Source: Macrocybe gigantea
Taxonomy: Eukaryota; Basidiomycota; Agaricomycetes; Agaricales; Callistosporiaceae
DNA: 64,000 nucleotides
Direction of reading: 5' to 3'
Assembly (NCBI GenBank): GCA_011319805.1
Contig: SJRY01000284.1
Coordinates: 45,713 to 109,712, forward strand
Part shown: in pieces, positions 34,895 to 46,095 of the stretch
How positions within the stretch are numbered: position 1 is the first letter of the stretch
How the letters are laid out: every line of letters starts with the position of its first letter
The notes under the pieces: generated by a model
What the model was told of the DNA's origin: nothing
The model's database searches: none
What the model saw: the letters and a program-made list of their open reading frames with translations, nothing else
Program-made: the position numbers and the translations under genes

Positions 34895-36902
34895 ACAACG
34901 CTCCACATCTCCCGACTTTCCGCCCTTCTCGGTAACCTTTTGATTTTTCCCTGTTTTCGTCCCTCCCAAACATGCGACATACAACCTCCGATTTTATCCT
35001 TTTTCGTTATGCAAGCTGCGATCTTCATGCTGGATTCATTGCCATATCACCTTAAACATCCGCATTCGTTCCTTCTTCTCTTACATCTCTATATATCCTC
35101 TCATATTTGCTCGCCATTTTCTTACCGAATCTGCGAACCACGTATTGTTCTCACTATGTTTCCGTCATTTCGCCTTTTCTTATGATTCCATGAAATGAAG
35201 AATCAGAGCACCCTCCTGCTATCGTTCGGTTCCTCTCCTTGTTTCTTTATTCATCTGCTATCATCCCTCCGTCGCTTTCCGATCGCGCTGCCTTTTCATG
35301 CAGACCCCAACGAGCATGTACCAACCGTGTACTATACCAAAACTCGAGGATTTCCTTTTCGTTGATAGAGTCGTTCAATGCATTCACCGCGTTCCTTCGG
35401 TCGTGTTAATTTCAGCTGAGTCGATCATTGCAGGAGGCCAGACTCGAGGAAATACGGCTCGGCCATACGGACTTGCTGTGGCTCGTACGTCGACATGAAT
35501 CATTAATGAACATTGAAAATATTGAACCCTCACAGCTCCAAGTTGAAACCCAGTCTCCAACGCATACAAGTCATATTAATGGCCCGCCACCAGCTCGCCA
35601 TTCTGGATGCGTTCTGCTCTATCCGACCAACATGGGGCGTAATTTGCTTCCTGAGGTTGGAGGTGGCGCTGACCTCTGCTCGACATTGCATCGCCAGTCT
35701 TGACATTTCCCCTCCACTTTGAGCGTGTGAAGTCTTACCTCTGAGGAGCGCAGAATTGAGAAACGAGATGGTACGACTTACGCCTCTTGCGGATGGAAAA
35801 CGACAATGTCGTTAAAACGTGCCCTGTTGGCAGCAGGACTTGCGTAGTTTTTTACGCGAGCGTGCCACTTGGGCTCCCATAATGCACGCACGCAGAGGTC
35901 GCTATCTGCCAGTGACAAATTGATGGCGTTCTTGATGCTTGACTGTCCTGAACGAGCGAGGTCGGAGCAGAATTCTGGCTTACCCATCCAACTTTCCTCG
36001 GATCTTTCTTTTTTCTCTCTCCTTTACCGTCCTTGAGGACCCTCAACGTCTGCCTTTTATAACCTTTGCTAGATTGCTAGATAGTATGTGGTTTCACTTT
36101 CCAGATAGGATTCTGAACGGCGTTGCGTAAGATGGCCAACTGTTGGAATAAACGGTGAGACTAGGAGAATTTGTTTTCTTCAATCTTGGCGGGTCGTTCC
36201 TCACTAAGCTAAGGGCTTGTCAGTCTCTGTTGGTATGACGCAGTGATGCCGGTGAAGCAGATTTCGAGCGCCAAGAGAGCTCGGCTCGCATCATCAGAAT
36301 CCGTTTCAGCGATGTCATTCGATTTCACAGCGCGATATACAACACAAGAGCTACTTATAGCCTCTAGCAGAACACACCGCAGTAGAATCCTGAAATCAAC
36401 GTGCGTGAAGGCGTCATAGAACGAGGTAGACAGTCTCGCTGTGGGTGAGACAAAAGCCCCTTCTCCTGCATACTTCACGCACGTTTACCACGATCCCGGT
36501 CCTACCAACAAAACGTTGACCTCGGAACACCCGGACACAGCCTTACAGGCTTACACACTCTAAGATAGCCAATTCTTATCGTCGAAGAGTTTCAAAACCT
36601 CTTTTTGGTCATTACTCCAGCGCATCACTGCCTTCATTGATGTGGCATCAAACCTCCTGCGTTACAGTTCACGCATAAAATGCTGGCACGCACATCAAAG
36701 TATGCTTTTTCTTCTCTCCAGAGCTAGTCTCCCCTCCCTCTCCCCTCCCTCGATCCCTGTTCCTCCCGGAAAGCTACAACCGCGGTGCGGTTGGCCCCTC
36801 CCAAAGCAGACCATCACAAGCAGCTGCCGGGCAGTTGTAGTCTCTCGTTTACCTCCTGAATTTCGTGTTCCGATTCCGGTCTTCTTCCATCGTTGAATTC
36901 CA
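34895..36902. other. Intergenic stretch with no supported gene
   Basis: 2 kb of T/C-rich sequence with short overlapping open frames and no motif. The 34900-35250 part is pyrimidine-rich and probably the 3' UTR region of the PH-CRIB gene. I looked for a kinase domain that could belong to that gene and found none. Confidence 0.5.
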
Positions 36903-38015
36903 ATGTTTTCCCTCATTGCTGCACTTATATTCTCCGTGTCTTTCCTGAACGGTGTTAACGCACTCGTTGGAGAAGGTTCTGAATTTCTTTCGTTCGTTGA
37001 CTTGCTGTGAAGCTCACGGTAGTGTAATCAGGGACATGGTACATTCCTGGTATGTCTCGTACCTTTCAACGGCCAGGCGTTTTTATGTCCCGAGACTGAA
37101 AACAATATAGGCATGGGTGCCTGTGGCAAGCAAAGCACAGAGAATGACATGATCGCGGCCATTGCATTTGGGACTTTTGACACCTATCCGTGAGTCTAGG
37201 ATTAATCATGGAGGAGAATATTATTGCTCACTCGTTGCCCCGTTAGTGGTGCGACGGCCAACCCGAACAAGTAAGTGCATCAACACCAATTACGGGCGAA
37301 TCAAGCTAATAATGGAGCCCAGTAATCCGATTTGTGGTAAGAAAATAAGGGCGACGTGTGAGATAGGCTCCTGTCTACAGTTTGGGTGAGATCAACTGAC
37401 GTTCTCTTTGAAACAGGGCAAGGGAAATCAGTCGAAGTGGCCATTGTGGATCGATGCGCCGATTGCATGAACCCGAATAACATCGATTTCTCGCCCGCGG
37501 CGTTCCGAATGTTGGCGGATCAGTCCGTTGGCAGGTTGTTCGGCTTGGAATGGGAGTGGATTGACGGAGGCGCTGGTAACCCCTCGCCTGGCGCACCCCC
37601 TGCTGCCGGTGCACGGCGCAATGAGCCAGATGTTCCCGACGCACAGCTCCGAAGTCGGTCTGCGGACGCCACCGATAACGTTCCGGGACTAGTAGAAAAA
37701 CGCACTGTTCTTTCTCACAGGCGCAGGATGCTCAAACGGCGTGCCCCATCACAGGTTTCTGATCCCGCGAGCCACGCTGTCCCTCGTAGCATCAACGACG
37801 TGCGACACAGAACTGTGACGGAATCGCCGAAGCTGCCGATTACACCAGATCGCCGCCGTGCGATGGAGCGTCGCAACACGGAGAAAGTCAAAGTTGTTAA
37901 GGTGAAGCCGGCTCTTTCAGAGCGGGATGATAGTTCAAGGAAGGAGCCGAAGGATGCGACGGTGATGCCGGGAACGAGACGCAGATCCTCTAGAGGCATC
38001 TCAAATCGCATCTGA
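36903..38015 (+). CDS. Secreted double-psi beta-barrel (RlpA/barwin-like) protein with basic tail
   Basis: The signal peptide MFSLIAALIFSVSFLNGVNA is followed by the barrel: GTWYIPGMGACG, an MIAAIA strand, a loop with a pair-forming Cys in NPICGKKI, and the signature QGKSVEVAIVDRC-ADC with the conserved Asp, ending FSPAAFRMLA and LEWEWID. Such proteins occur widely in basidiomycetes and are thought to act at the cell wall or in defence; activity is unproven for most. Six exons fit: 36903-36976, an 18-nt micro-exon 37032-37049, 37111-37189, 37247-37270, 37323-37357 and 37417-38015. Unusually, a tail of about 150 residues follows the barrel. It is rich in Arg, Pro and Ser and contains dibasic sites (VEKR, MLKRR) of the kind cut by Kex2. 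Confidence 0.82.
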
Positions 38016-39082
38016 GGTCTAGACAAAAAGAGCGTGTTGATTAACAGGAACTTTGGTCTTTCCTGGCTTGTAGCATAGCATACAACATTCCATGGGTATT
38101 AGGGAATCAAGGGTTTTTAGAAGTTTCCCCAGCATGATCGAGGACACAGTCGGGGACATGTTTGGGTCGTGATGGCGTTGACAACGTTAACCCACAATGC
38201 AAGCCACATCCAATGGCGTTAATGTTCTTGATAAACGAAGAACCATTTGAAAACAATATTCGTACCTCTCTATTGGGTGAACCATATGCTGATCTGTGCA
38301 AGGAGGATATACCGTCATGTGGTGAAGCAGGAAGCAACGAGTAACTTCGTGCGTCGCAAATCTTTCAGTTAAGGCAAAATGTGCAAACCAGCACTAATAA
38401 TCGTGCCAAATTTAGCGTTGAAACCAGATAGCCTACCGTAGTTGAAACCCCCGGAAAAAAGCGCAGAAGCCAGATCTCTATCGTCCTCGGGGGTAACCCC
38501 AGTTGTGCTCCGTTTCTTGCCGTCGTCAGGTGCAATGACGCGAAATCCTGGGAAGTATGTCACGCTGCAACGTGGAGTTGTTCTTCTGACTTGTGGCCAT
38601 CAAGATATTTCAAACCAGTGATATGGTGTTTTGACCCCGCGGCTGCTTGTCTCCAAGATTAGTGGACTCCGGGGCACAGCAAGACGAACGCCTTATGATC
38701 CATATTTCCGTATCACACCGCAGCTTTGAAGTTCATTGCTAAGGTGGAGGTTTTTCCAATTGGTGATCCGCCGGTACTGGTTCGGCATCTGACCTTCTGA
38801 AATCCCTGATGGTCGATTCTTCGTGCCCAGGTATGCATTTATATCAGCACATCTCCAATTCCCATCGACACCCGCTCTCGCACAGATACAGCTTGGTTCA
38901 TGTTGCATCTGCCTTCTGCGCTTGAACCTCGCTTTGAACATCATTCGTTTGTGTACGACCCCACCTAACTTTGGCTTAAATGTTTTCTCACTACTCTTAA
39001 CAGGGACGATGGAAGCCCAGTCGTCAGTAATGCTATGTTATATTCTCTTCTTTTATCCACTGAAAAATGTTGTAGCTTATAG
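38016..39082. other. Intergenic, may contain the first exon of the next gene
   Basis: No gene is firmly supported. The following DUF6534-like gene lacks a clear first exon and its ATG should fall in the right part of this stretch (possibly near 39009), but no splice combination I tried kept frame. Confidence 0.4.
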
Positions 39083-40204
39083 GTTTCCTGCTAGACTGGG
39101 GATTATACGGCGCTTTAATTGCCCAAGTCTGTGAGTCATCTTGACGCAGCAAAGAGAATCCATGAAGGTGACATTACCTACAAGACCTATACTATCTCTC
39201 TTTTCCCAACGACAGGCTGCTAAACAAATGGCTGGTATATGGTGTCTTCCTGATAGACACAGTCCAAATCGCACTTGCCTCGCACGATGGATATGTTCTA
39301 TATGACATTGCATCCACGAGAGGCAATCACACGGAGGTTCTCTACGACCCAAGCCGCTTCCTTTGTCTTTTATCCGTGGCGGTGCTCAGTGGAACAGGTG
39401 AGTTGACGTTTCGTTAAAGTGGTCTGAGGAACTGAGGCCTTTCGTCTAGTTTCAATAATCGTTCAAGTATTTTACGCATACAGGCTTTTTCTTCTGACTG
39501 GATCGAAGCTCCTCTTTGCAATTATAACTCTGGTAAATGATCCATTAGTTGAAAGCCTCCTTTTCGTTATTGAAATCATCGATATCGAGCTGGCCATTCC
39601 ACACTTTTTGGGAGCAGTTTTGAGCAATGTGCCGCAACTTGGGTCTCACGATGCGGCGGGAAACTTGCCCAATGCATTTGCGGTAAGTAAGCTATCTTTT
39701 CCGCTCGCGTAGTAATTATTGAGAAGCGTTTGTTCAGACGCTTTGGGGAATCGGAGGTGCTGTCGTTGACATCACTATCGCGGGCTTCATGACCTATCAC
39801 GTATGTCACGCCCGAGAATTTCATCAGGTCCAATGCCAGATATTGATCTTGTCATGGTAGTTGCTTCGCCGAATGACAGGCCTGAAAGAAACGCAGACCA
39901 TGTTGATGAAGCTGATCATGTTAGCCGTCGAAACGGGCATTGTGACGGGTTCGTGTTCAAGCTCTTTTCAGCAGGGTATGCGGTCTGATCTATTACAGCC
40001 CTCGTGGCCGTTGGATACGTCCTACTTCTCTACCTTGCTTCGTTCGAGAAGGGCAGATACTGGTGCATACCGCCGCTTATTCTGGGCAACGTCTATTCGA
40101 ACGCCATGATGGTTAACTTCAATCGTCGGATCCGATTTGCTGGTCACAGCCAAACCTCAACCACCACGGGGTCCGGAACCGGGGTCATCGTTGCATTTGA
40201 CTAA
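39083..40204 (+). CDS. Seven-helix membrane protein, DUF6534-like (A)
   Basis: Exons encode successive hydrophobic helices: LLDWGLYGALIAQVYLYYLSFPNDR-LLNKW split by introns, WLVYGVFLIDTVQIAL, FLCLLSVAVLSG, VSIIVQVFYAYRLFLL, GIGGAVVDITIAGFMTYH, LMKLIMLAVETGIVTA joined to LVAVGYVLLLYLASF, and LILGNVYSNAMMVNFNRR. The FPNDR loop, the ETG helix and the L-x-N-x-Y-x-N-x-x-x-x-x-N-x-R ending match the fungal DUF6534 family. The 5' exon is not resolved. The C-terminal tail is short and Ser/Thr-rich. Function of the family is unknown. It is convergent with a paralogue 190 bp away. Confidence 0.75.
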
Positions 40205-40393
40205 TAGGGGAGACACCGGTCCATATGGATCCTACTAGCGTAATGACCTGGGAATGTCATTTATTTCTGAGTTGTATCCGTACATGTAAAGGACTGTAGC
40301 TTTAATGCTGATTATTGAGAACGTAGGATGCTGAGAGGAGATGTGCCTAAGAAGAGATGGGAAAAGTGGACTTTTAGCATTGCATCTTTTGCG

Positions 40394-41690
40394 CTAAACA
40401 GTCTGATGCGAAAGCCCTTTTGGTTCGAATTTGTGATAGTCTGGATATGCTCCGGTCTGAACTGTGAAACTGGAAGCCGACATGTTCGAGTGATGGAACA
40501 CCAAAGGCGATAGCGGTGCGAGTCGCAACCCCGCAGCTTGAGGCATGAGATGCTCGCCTTTTCGCGTGTCAATTTGGATCCTGCTGTCGCATTGCCTCGA
40601 GCCCGGCCGGATCTTCTTGTCTTCCCTCGACACGACGGGCGAGCGGATGCGGCTTTGGAGGATGTGCATCCGACCATTGAGCACCGCGAGAAGGGAATTG
40701 GCGTACAATCGTCCCAGCAGAAGGCTCGGCAGCATGACGTAGAGAGCGGGGGACTGGTAAACCGAAAGAGCCAGGTAGATGATGGATACGACTGCGGCCA
40801 CAGCGCCCGTTTCGACCAAGGTTCGGACGATTTTGGATATGACAACATGCCTTGAAACCCATTCAACGTCGCGCCACAGAATCTATACCGTGTATCAGCG
40901 TTTGAAGGTCATTGAATGCGTAGCGGAGTCAGGCGTCACATGTTGCATCATTGTCCCCGATAGAACAACTGCGCCAAGCGTGCTTGACAACACAAACAGC
41001 TACGAGGTATGCTCAATTCAGCTGTTCACAACCCGGGCTTCCAGGTGTGGATGCGCACCAGCGTCGCCGAAAGCGCGTCGTTTCTAGTCGCCATCTCAAA
41101 AAAGTTGTCCTTCGAGCAGGATGCCGAACGCTATACCACCACCAGCGTGTATCAAAGCAACCTGTGAAGCTGGGTCACTCTTAGAGCCCGCTAAAGGCGC
41201 CAGGAACACTTACAACACAAAGCAAGGCAATGACGACCCTCGAGCGTCCAAGAAGCTTGAAGTAGTACCCATAGTAGACTTGGACGAGACTAGTTACTTG
41301 AATCGTCGTGAGGACGAAAGCATTTGCGAACGACAACATGAACGTACCTATCCCGCCCAAGATGTACACCGTCAACCATGAGAATTGCATGGGGAGGCTT
41401 GTATCACGCAACGCAGGGTCCAAAGGGATTCCAAAAAGGTGTCGAAAGTCGACGAATGCATCATAGGTCAATAGGACGATATTTGCTGTTTCGAGGAGAT
41501 ACACCAGCGAGACCGTTGCCCTGTTGATCCGACCATCCTCAGGAAAGGCGACGTGGTAGATGTCTTTTGGGAAAGCCGAGGCGTAGTTTCTATTGGAGTT
41601 CGAGAGGAGGGGAGAAACCATGGACGCACATGTTTGCACAGATAGGAGACCATAAAGTCCCCAGCTGAACATATATCCAAGGAACTAGCA
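40394..41690 (-). CDS. Seven-helix membrane protein, DUF6534-like (B)
   Basis: This is a paralogue of the neighbouring gene. Visible pieces include MFSWGLYGLLSVQ, AFPKDIYHVAF, VSLVYLLETANIVLLTYDAFV, WLTVYILGGIGTFMLSFANAFVL, VQVYYGYYFKLLG, then further exons to LVETGAVAAVVSIIYLALSV and LLLGRLYANSLLAVLNGR. The family pattern (the FPKD loop, the ETG helix and the YANSLLAVLNGR end) is complete. The cytosolic tail of about 90 residues is longer than in gene A. Exon 1 upstream of 41672 is not certain. The two genes are tail to tail, consistent with an inverted duplication. Confidence 0.75.
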
Positions 41691-42559
41691 TCTTCCGTCA
41701 GTTAGCGGTCGCATATATCGCTCTGCGGCGCACCAGGGTGCCCGTTCTTGATTCGGCAAGAATCTTTAGTCTCCTTTGTTATGACCAGCGAGCGACAATA
41801 CTCACCCCGAAATGACTCGTTCGTTGGGATCCATCCACGACGGGGATCCCTGCAGGTCTTGCCTTGCAATATATTCGTTATCGAAGAAGGGATGCACCGG
41901 ACGATCCACTTCTTATGTCGGTGCGTCGCGCGTAGACGTCCTGTGGCATGTGCATCAAAAACTCCAATCTGATGTTCCCATGTCTCGCAAAGGGGAAAAC
42001 TCAGTCCATTCTCACCCGCGAACGCCTTGATTCTGCCGGGTTACTCGGTCCTCGGAACACTGATGCCGCTGATATCAACGTGGATTTGCGCTGCGGCTCC
42101 GGGGTCAAGTGTTCACTTCACTGACCTCTAAACGGAGGTTTTCCGCCCGAAACATCGGAAAAAAAATGCAGGCATCTTCAGTGCATACCCACAAGCGTGA
42201 GGCTGTGGTTCAGCGCAAGTCTGATGGTCGCTTCGTTGAGACGTGTAAAACTTGTCAATGTCTAAGTGCACACTTACCAGTATCCCTCAAGTGACTGCAC
42301 AAATGATCTCAGCGTTGATGGCCGCTTGTAGTGGCGATGCACGGCTCCAACTCATTTTGTAACATCCACAGTCGTGACTCTAAAGAACATCAAGGGAGAG
42401 CCCAAGAGACAGGAACGGTCTCGACGTCCGTTATGATACATTCCACGATTCTTGCAATTGTCCGATGGCACAAGAGAGACAAAGACATTAGTGTACATTC
42501 AGACGGAAAGGACGGAACAATAGCAAAAGGAACTTTGAGCCACTGATTTCCCTTCCAAT
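41691..42559. other. Intergenic, no feature recognised
   Basis: Short open frames only. The left side should hold the promoter of the DUF6534-like gene B and the right side the 3' UTR of the E2 gene. Confidence 0.45.
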
Positions 42560-44523
42560 TCAAATCCCCTCGCCAATGAGCCTCGCGGGGGCCTCGACCC
42601 AACTTCTCCAGCACTCAACAAACGCCGCCAGCTCAGCACCCTCAACGACACGGTGGTCCGCGCTCCACCCGACGACCATCTTCAGCCTCCTCTCGCCCCA
42701 CACCTCGTCGCCCTCCTCCACATCCTCTGCCACGCGCTGCTCCCACGACTTCCTCTTCCTCTTCCTCTCCATATCCTGCACCCACGTCGCGCGGCCGAGC
42801 GCCACGATCGCGACGCCGCCGCCCTGAACAAGCCGCGGCACCGCGCCCTGCCCGTCACCGATCGCGCCAACGTTCGACACCGTCAGCGTGCCACCGCGCT
42901 TGGGCATCTCCTTCACGGTCAGCCCAGACGGCGTCTGGCGGCCGAGGTGCGCGAGGTGCGAAAGCGTGGAGGCGAGGCGTAGACGGACGACGTGTGTACG
43001 TTCGTCAGTGTGGGCGTGTAGAGGCCCGTCGGCGTGGAGAGGGCCAATGAGATGTGCGGCGTCGGGCGAACGGTTAGCGTCGGTTTCGGTCCTGGCTGGC
43101 CATCCTGCGAATGGACAAGGGGATTGATGGAGCTGCGGAGCAGAGGCCATTCTATCATGGCTTTTCCGAGCGTCTTGAGCAGGAAGGGAAGGTACGTTAG
43201 TCGCGAATATTTGGCCGAGTCTGGAATAGACGGTGGTTGTGGAACGGGGTATAATGCGGACGGATCGATGAGGAGGGGCTTTTGGTTGGTATTCTTGGGA
43301 TGTGTGGCGGGAAGGTAGTGCAGTGGTATATTGGCATTGAGAATGGAAGGAGGTTATGCAGCTCCGTCAAATCTAAAGTCGTGGTGTATCTAACGAAACG
43401 ATCAGTCAATATGAAGAAATACGCAGACGAGAAATGCGTACCCAAATTGCGGAATTTCTAGGCTCTACGAAGCAGTCAGCGGTGAGCTGGAGCGCATATA
43501 TTCGATGAAATCGACGGTACCTTCGTCATTGCCTTCCACATCCCATAGCGAGTTCTACCCAGTTCAACACAGCGTCCTGACCCTGCGTGGCAGTGACTTC
43601 AGCACCACCTCCTATGGTGCGAACGCCGCCCTCCACGAACGCGTCAACATCTTTCTTTTCTATCCTTCCAGCCTTGCCAGAGCCAGGCGCTATCAAAGCG
43701 AGGTCGACGCCTTTTTGCTTCGCATAGTGTCGGACGGACGGAAGTGCGAGGATGTCCACATTGCTCGCGGGTGCTCGGGTTGGGAGAGAAAGTTGCTGCG
43801 GCTGGTTCGGGTCCAGAGGGTGTGGACGACGGGCTGGTTGCGGTGATTCTTGCAAGGGGGCTGATTCTTGCGCGACCGTTCTCTGACCTTGGTCCGTCGA
43901 CGAAGACGCTTCTGCACTCTGGTCCGACGACCGCGCAATACCATCCTGGGAGTCCACGCCAGAAGCCTCGCTGCGCTCTCGTCTTCAACTTCAATCAAAC
44001 ACAGGCCCTGACCGACCTTGGCGATTCCTCCCTCTGGAACCAACAGCTCCTTCACAACGCCGTCGAAAGGGCTCGTGATCTCCACGCTGGCCTTGTCGGA
44101 CTGGACTTCACAGATCGGGTCAAAGGATTGAACTTTGGATGCCGGCTGGACGGTCCTGTGATAGATTTAGACACAGTACATTTGCTGTCAGATTTCAGAA
44201 ACATCAGGAGGGGAAGGGACGAACCACTTTATAACCTCGCACTCCGTGATACCCTCCCCAATATCAGCAAGCTTGAACTCCTCAGAGCCCAGGCGACGCG
44301 TGTCGTGTGGAGAAATCGCGGAAACGCGACCACGGCCCCCTGCCGGCCTAGAAGATGCGGACAGGCTGCCGCCGATCATGACGACGCGCCTGGAACTGGG
44401 AGGTCTCGAGAAACTAGACGCAGGTTTGAAAAGTGCCTGCAAGCTCCCACAGTCTTGAACGTCGTCCTGAACTCCGTGGGTCACCGCCCGCTTTGAAGCA
44501 GTCGATACGCTGGTTGACTGCAT
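42560..44523 (-). CDS. Mitochondrial 2-oxo-acid dehydrogenase E2 (lipoamide acyltransferase, branched-chain type)
   Basis: E2 carries acyl groups on a lipoyl arm and transfers them to CoA, forming the core of the branched-chain keto-acid dehydrogenase. The start at 44521-44523 gives a Ser/Arg-rich presequence. The lipoyl domain runs from FKLADIGEGITECEVIKW across an intron to CEVQSDKASVEITSPFDG, with the lipoyl Lys in SDKAS. The peripheral-subunit-binding domain is ALPSVRHYAKQKGVDL to GRIEKKDVDAF. The catalytic domain has RTRYGMWKAMTK, LTYLPFLLKTLGKAM, PHISLALSTPTGLYTPT, MPKRGGTLTVSNVG and the active-site motif DHRVVEGA. Reading frame changes occur near 43978, 43345 and 42973; one added base repairs each. 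The catalytic motif normally reads DHRxxDG; Glu here is unusual. The branched-chain type is inferred from the CEVIKW and HISLAL context. Confidence 0.78.
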
Positions 44524-44910
44524 TGGTGGTTCAAAGAGACACTCCTGCAGAAATAGCTTTACTACTCGTCGTCGAAGAATGTTGACGAAATGAGCACCCC
44601 CGTCTTGAAATGGAGGGTGAACGGAAAGGATAAGATCCGGGACATCAGAGCATTATGTTGGATCCGAGAGACACATGTCGCCAATGGAGTTGTCACGATA
44701 TTTGCGCCAGTATGTCTCTCACAGACGGTCCACCGTCTTAACGCGATTATACTTGCCAATCTAGCATTTAATGTCGAATTCTGAGTTTTGAGGTCACTAA
44801 TTGATCTGTCTTAGGAAGGAAGAAAGCTTGGCGAAGTCGGCATTTTTTGAGTGATATGTTTATCTGAACGTATACTGTTCTGCTCTCATTGTTGTTCGCC
44901 ACTTGTTCTA

Positions 44911-45841
44911 ATGACAGATACAAATTCAAAGGGCGCATCAGACAGCAGAGTGTGAGGACTGTAAATTATGAATTCTTCAAGCTGACCGAAATTGTTGTTT
45001 CAGGTCTGAAAATGTCGCTGTGGCTTTACCTATACCTGCCAAGAAATTCGACGCGCCACCACTCACTCTCTTCCGCTCCGTCAAGTTCAAAATACGCAGG
45101 CACTTTGGGAAGCTGTACTTTGGAGGCCGGGCCGCCAGAATAGGTCCCAATTCCGTCGTCAAAGTCAGAGTCCCTCAGTGCGAAATCCAAGCCATGGACT
45201 TTATCGCCAAGAACACCAGCGTGCCCGTCCCGCGCGTTTTAGACTTCTTCACTGCCGATGGCGAGACGTACATGGTGATGCAATGGATTGACGGAGCCCC
45301 TCTCTACGATATCTGGCGCAAGCTGTCTGGGGACACACGCAAGTCGATCGTAGACCAGTTAGGCGACATCGTGCGGGAGATGCGCAGGCTAAATCCACCA
45401 CACCCTGGAAGGATACATGGCGCGGGAGGACCAGACGCTCAGATGCACGATATTCGCCAGATGCGCACTCCTTTCGGCCCGTTCGAGAATGTGGACGAAT
45501 ATCACGACTTTATCGGGCTCAATTACCTTCGAACATCGACCAGCGACCAGTATGCTGACCTCCAGCCGCGTCTGCAAAAATGCGTAGGCCGGACATATGC
45601 TACCAAATTTACTCATGGAGATCTCGCTCCCTACAATATAATGGTCAAGCACGGGAAGGTTACCGCTGTGATTGACTGGGAGACCGCTGGCTGGTATCCC
45701 GAATACTGGGAGTATACTTCGATATATCGCAGCAGTGGTCTCACGAACGGTTTTTGGGAAATGATCAGAGAAGTGCTCGATCCATACCCTGATGAACTTG
45801 ATTCAGATGAATGCATATCTGAGGTCTTCACCCGGATTTAG
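44911..45841 (+). CDS. Aminoglycoside-phosphotransferase-family (APH/ChoK fold) protein 1
   Basis: A kinase-fold small-molecule phosphotransferase of the type expanded in basidiomycetes; the substrate is unknown and antibiotic resistance is not implied. Exon 1 (44911-44951, MTDTNSKGASDSR) and exon 2 (45004-45841) join in frame through a 52-nt intron. The nucleotide-binding lobe contains NSVVKV and AMDFIAKNTSVPVPRVLD, the hinge is MVMQWIDG, the catalytic loop is HGDLAPYNIMV and the metal-binding segment VIDWETAGW. The protein ends EVFTRI. It is about 290 residues, normal for the family. The next gene is a close tandem copy. Confidence 0.87.
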
Positions 45842-46095
45842 ATTCCTTGCGGGAAAGGCTCGAAATATAGCGGGTACTAGCCTTTAACTAGATTTTAGGG
45901 TTACCTGCACAGGATATCCGCTCACGCGCTCACGTCCCATTGTGGCTCGAAAGGCGCCTGATAAAATAGAGCTTCACTGTGCGGAATTCAGTCTCAGTGC
46001 GTGAAGCAGACTGTTGACTGAGGAGATGAGTGTATTTGTTTAAATGTACTTCTGTTGGTCACTTTCTTTCGTTGCTGCCTTCGCCACATATTCCA

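Noticed and set aside
34895..36902. A PAK kinase domain downstream of the PH-CRIB gene
   Set aside because: No glycine loop, HRD or DFG motif is visible in any frame of this interval.
40420..40440. A tRNA B-box (TGGTTCGAAT) on the plus strand
   Set aside because: No A-box or acceptor stem at the right distance, and the sequence lies in the DUF6534-like gene B coding region.
42960..42990. A 5-bp tandem duplication (GCCTC twice) as the cause of the E2 frame break
   Set aside because: Adding one G instead gives a protein of the normal family length (SVYxxAS then LSHLAHLG), so a one-base loss explains it better.
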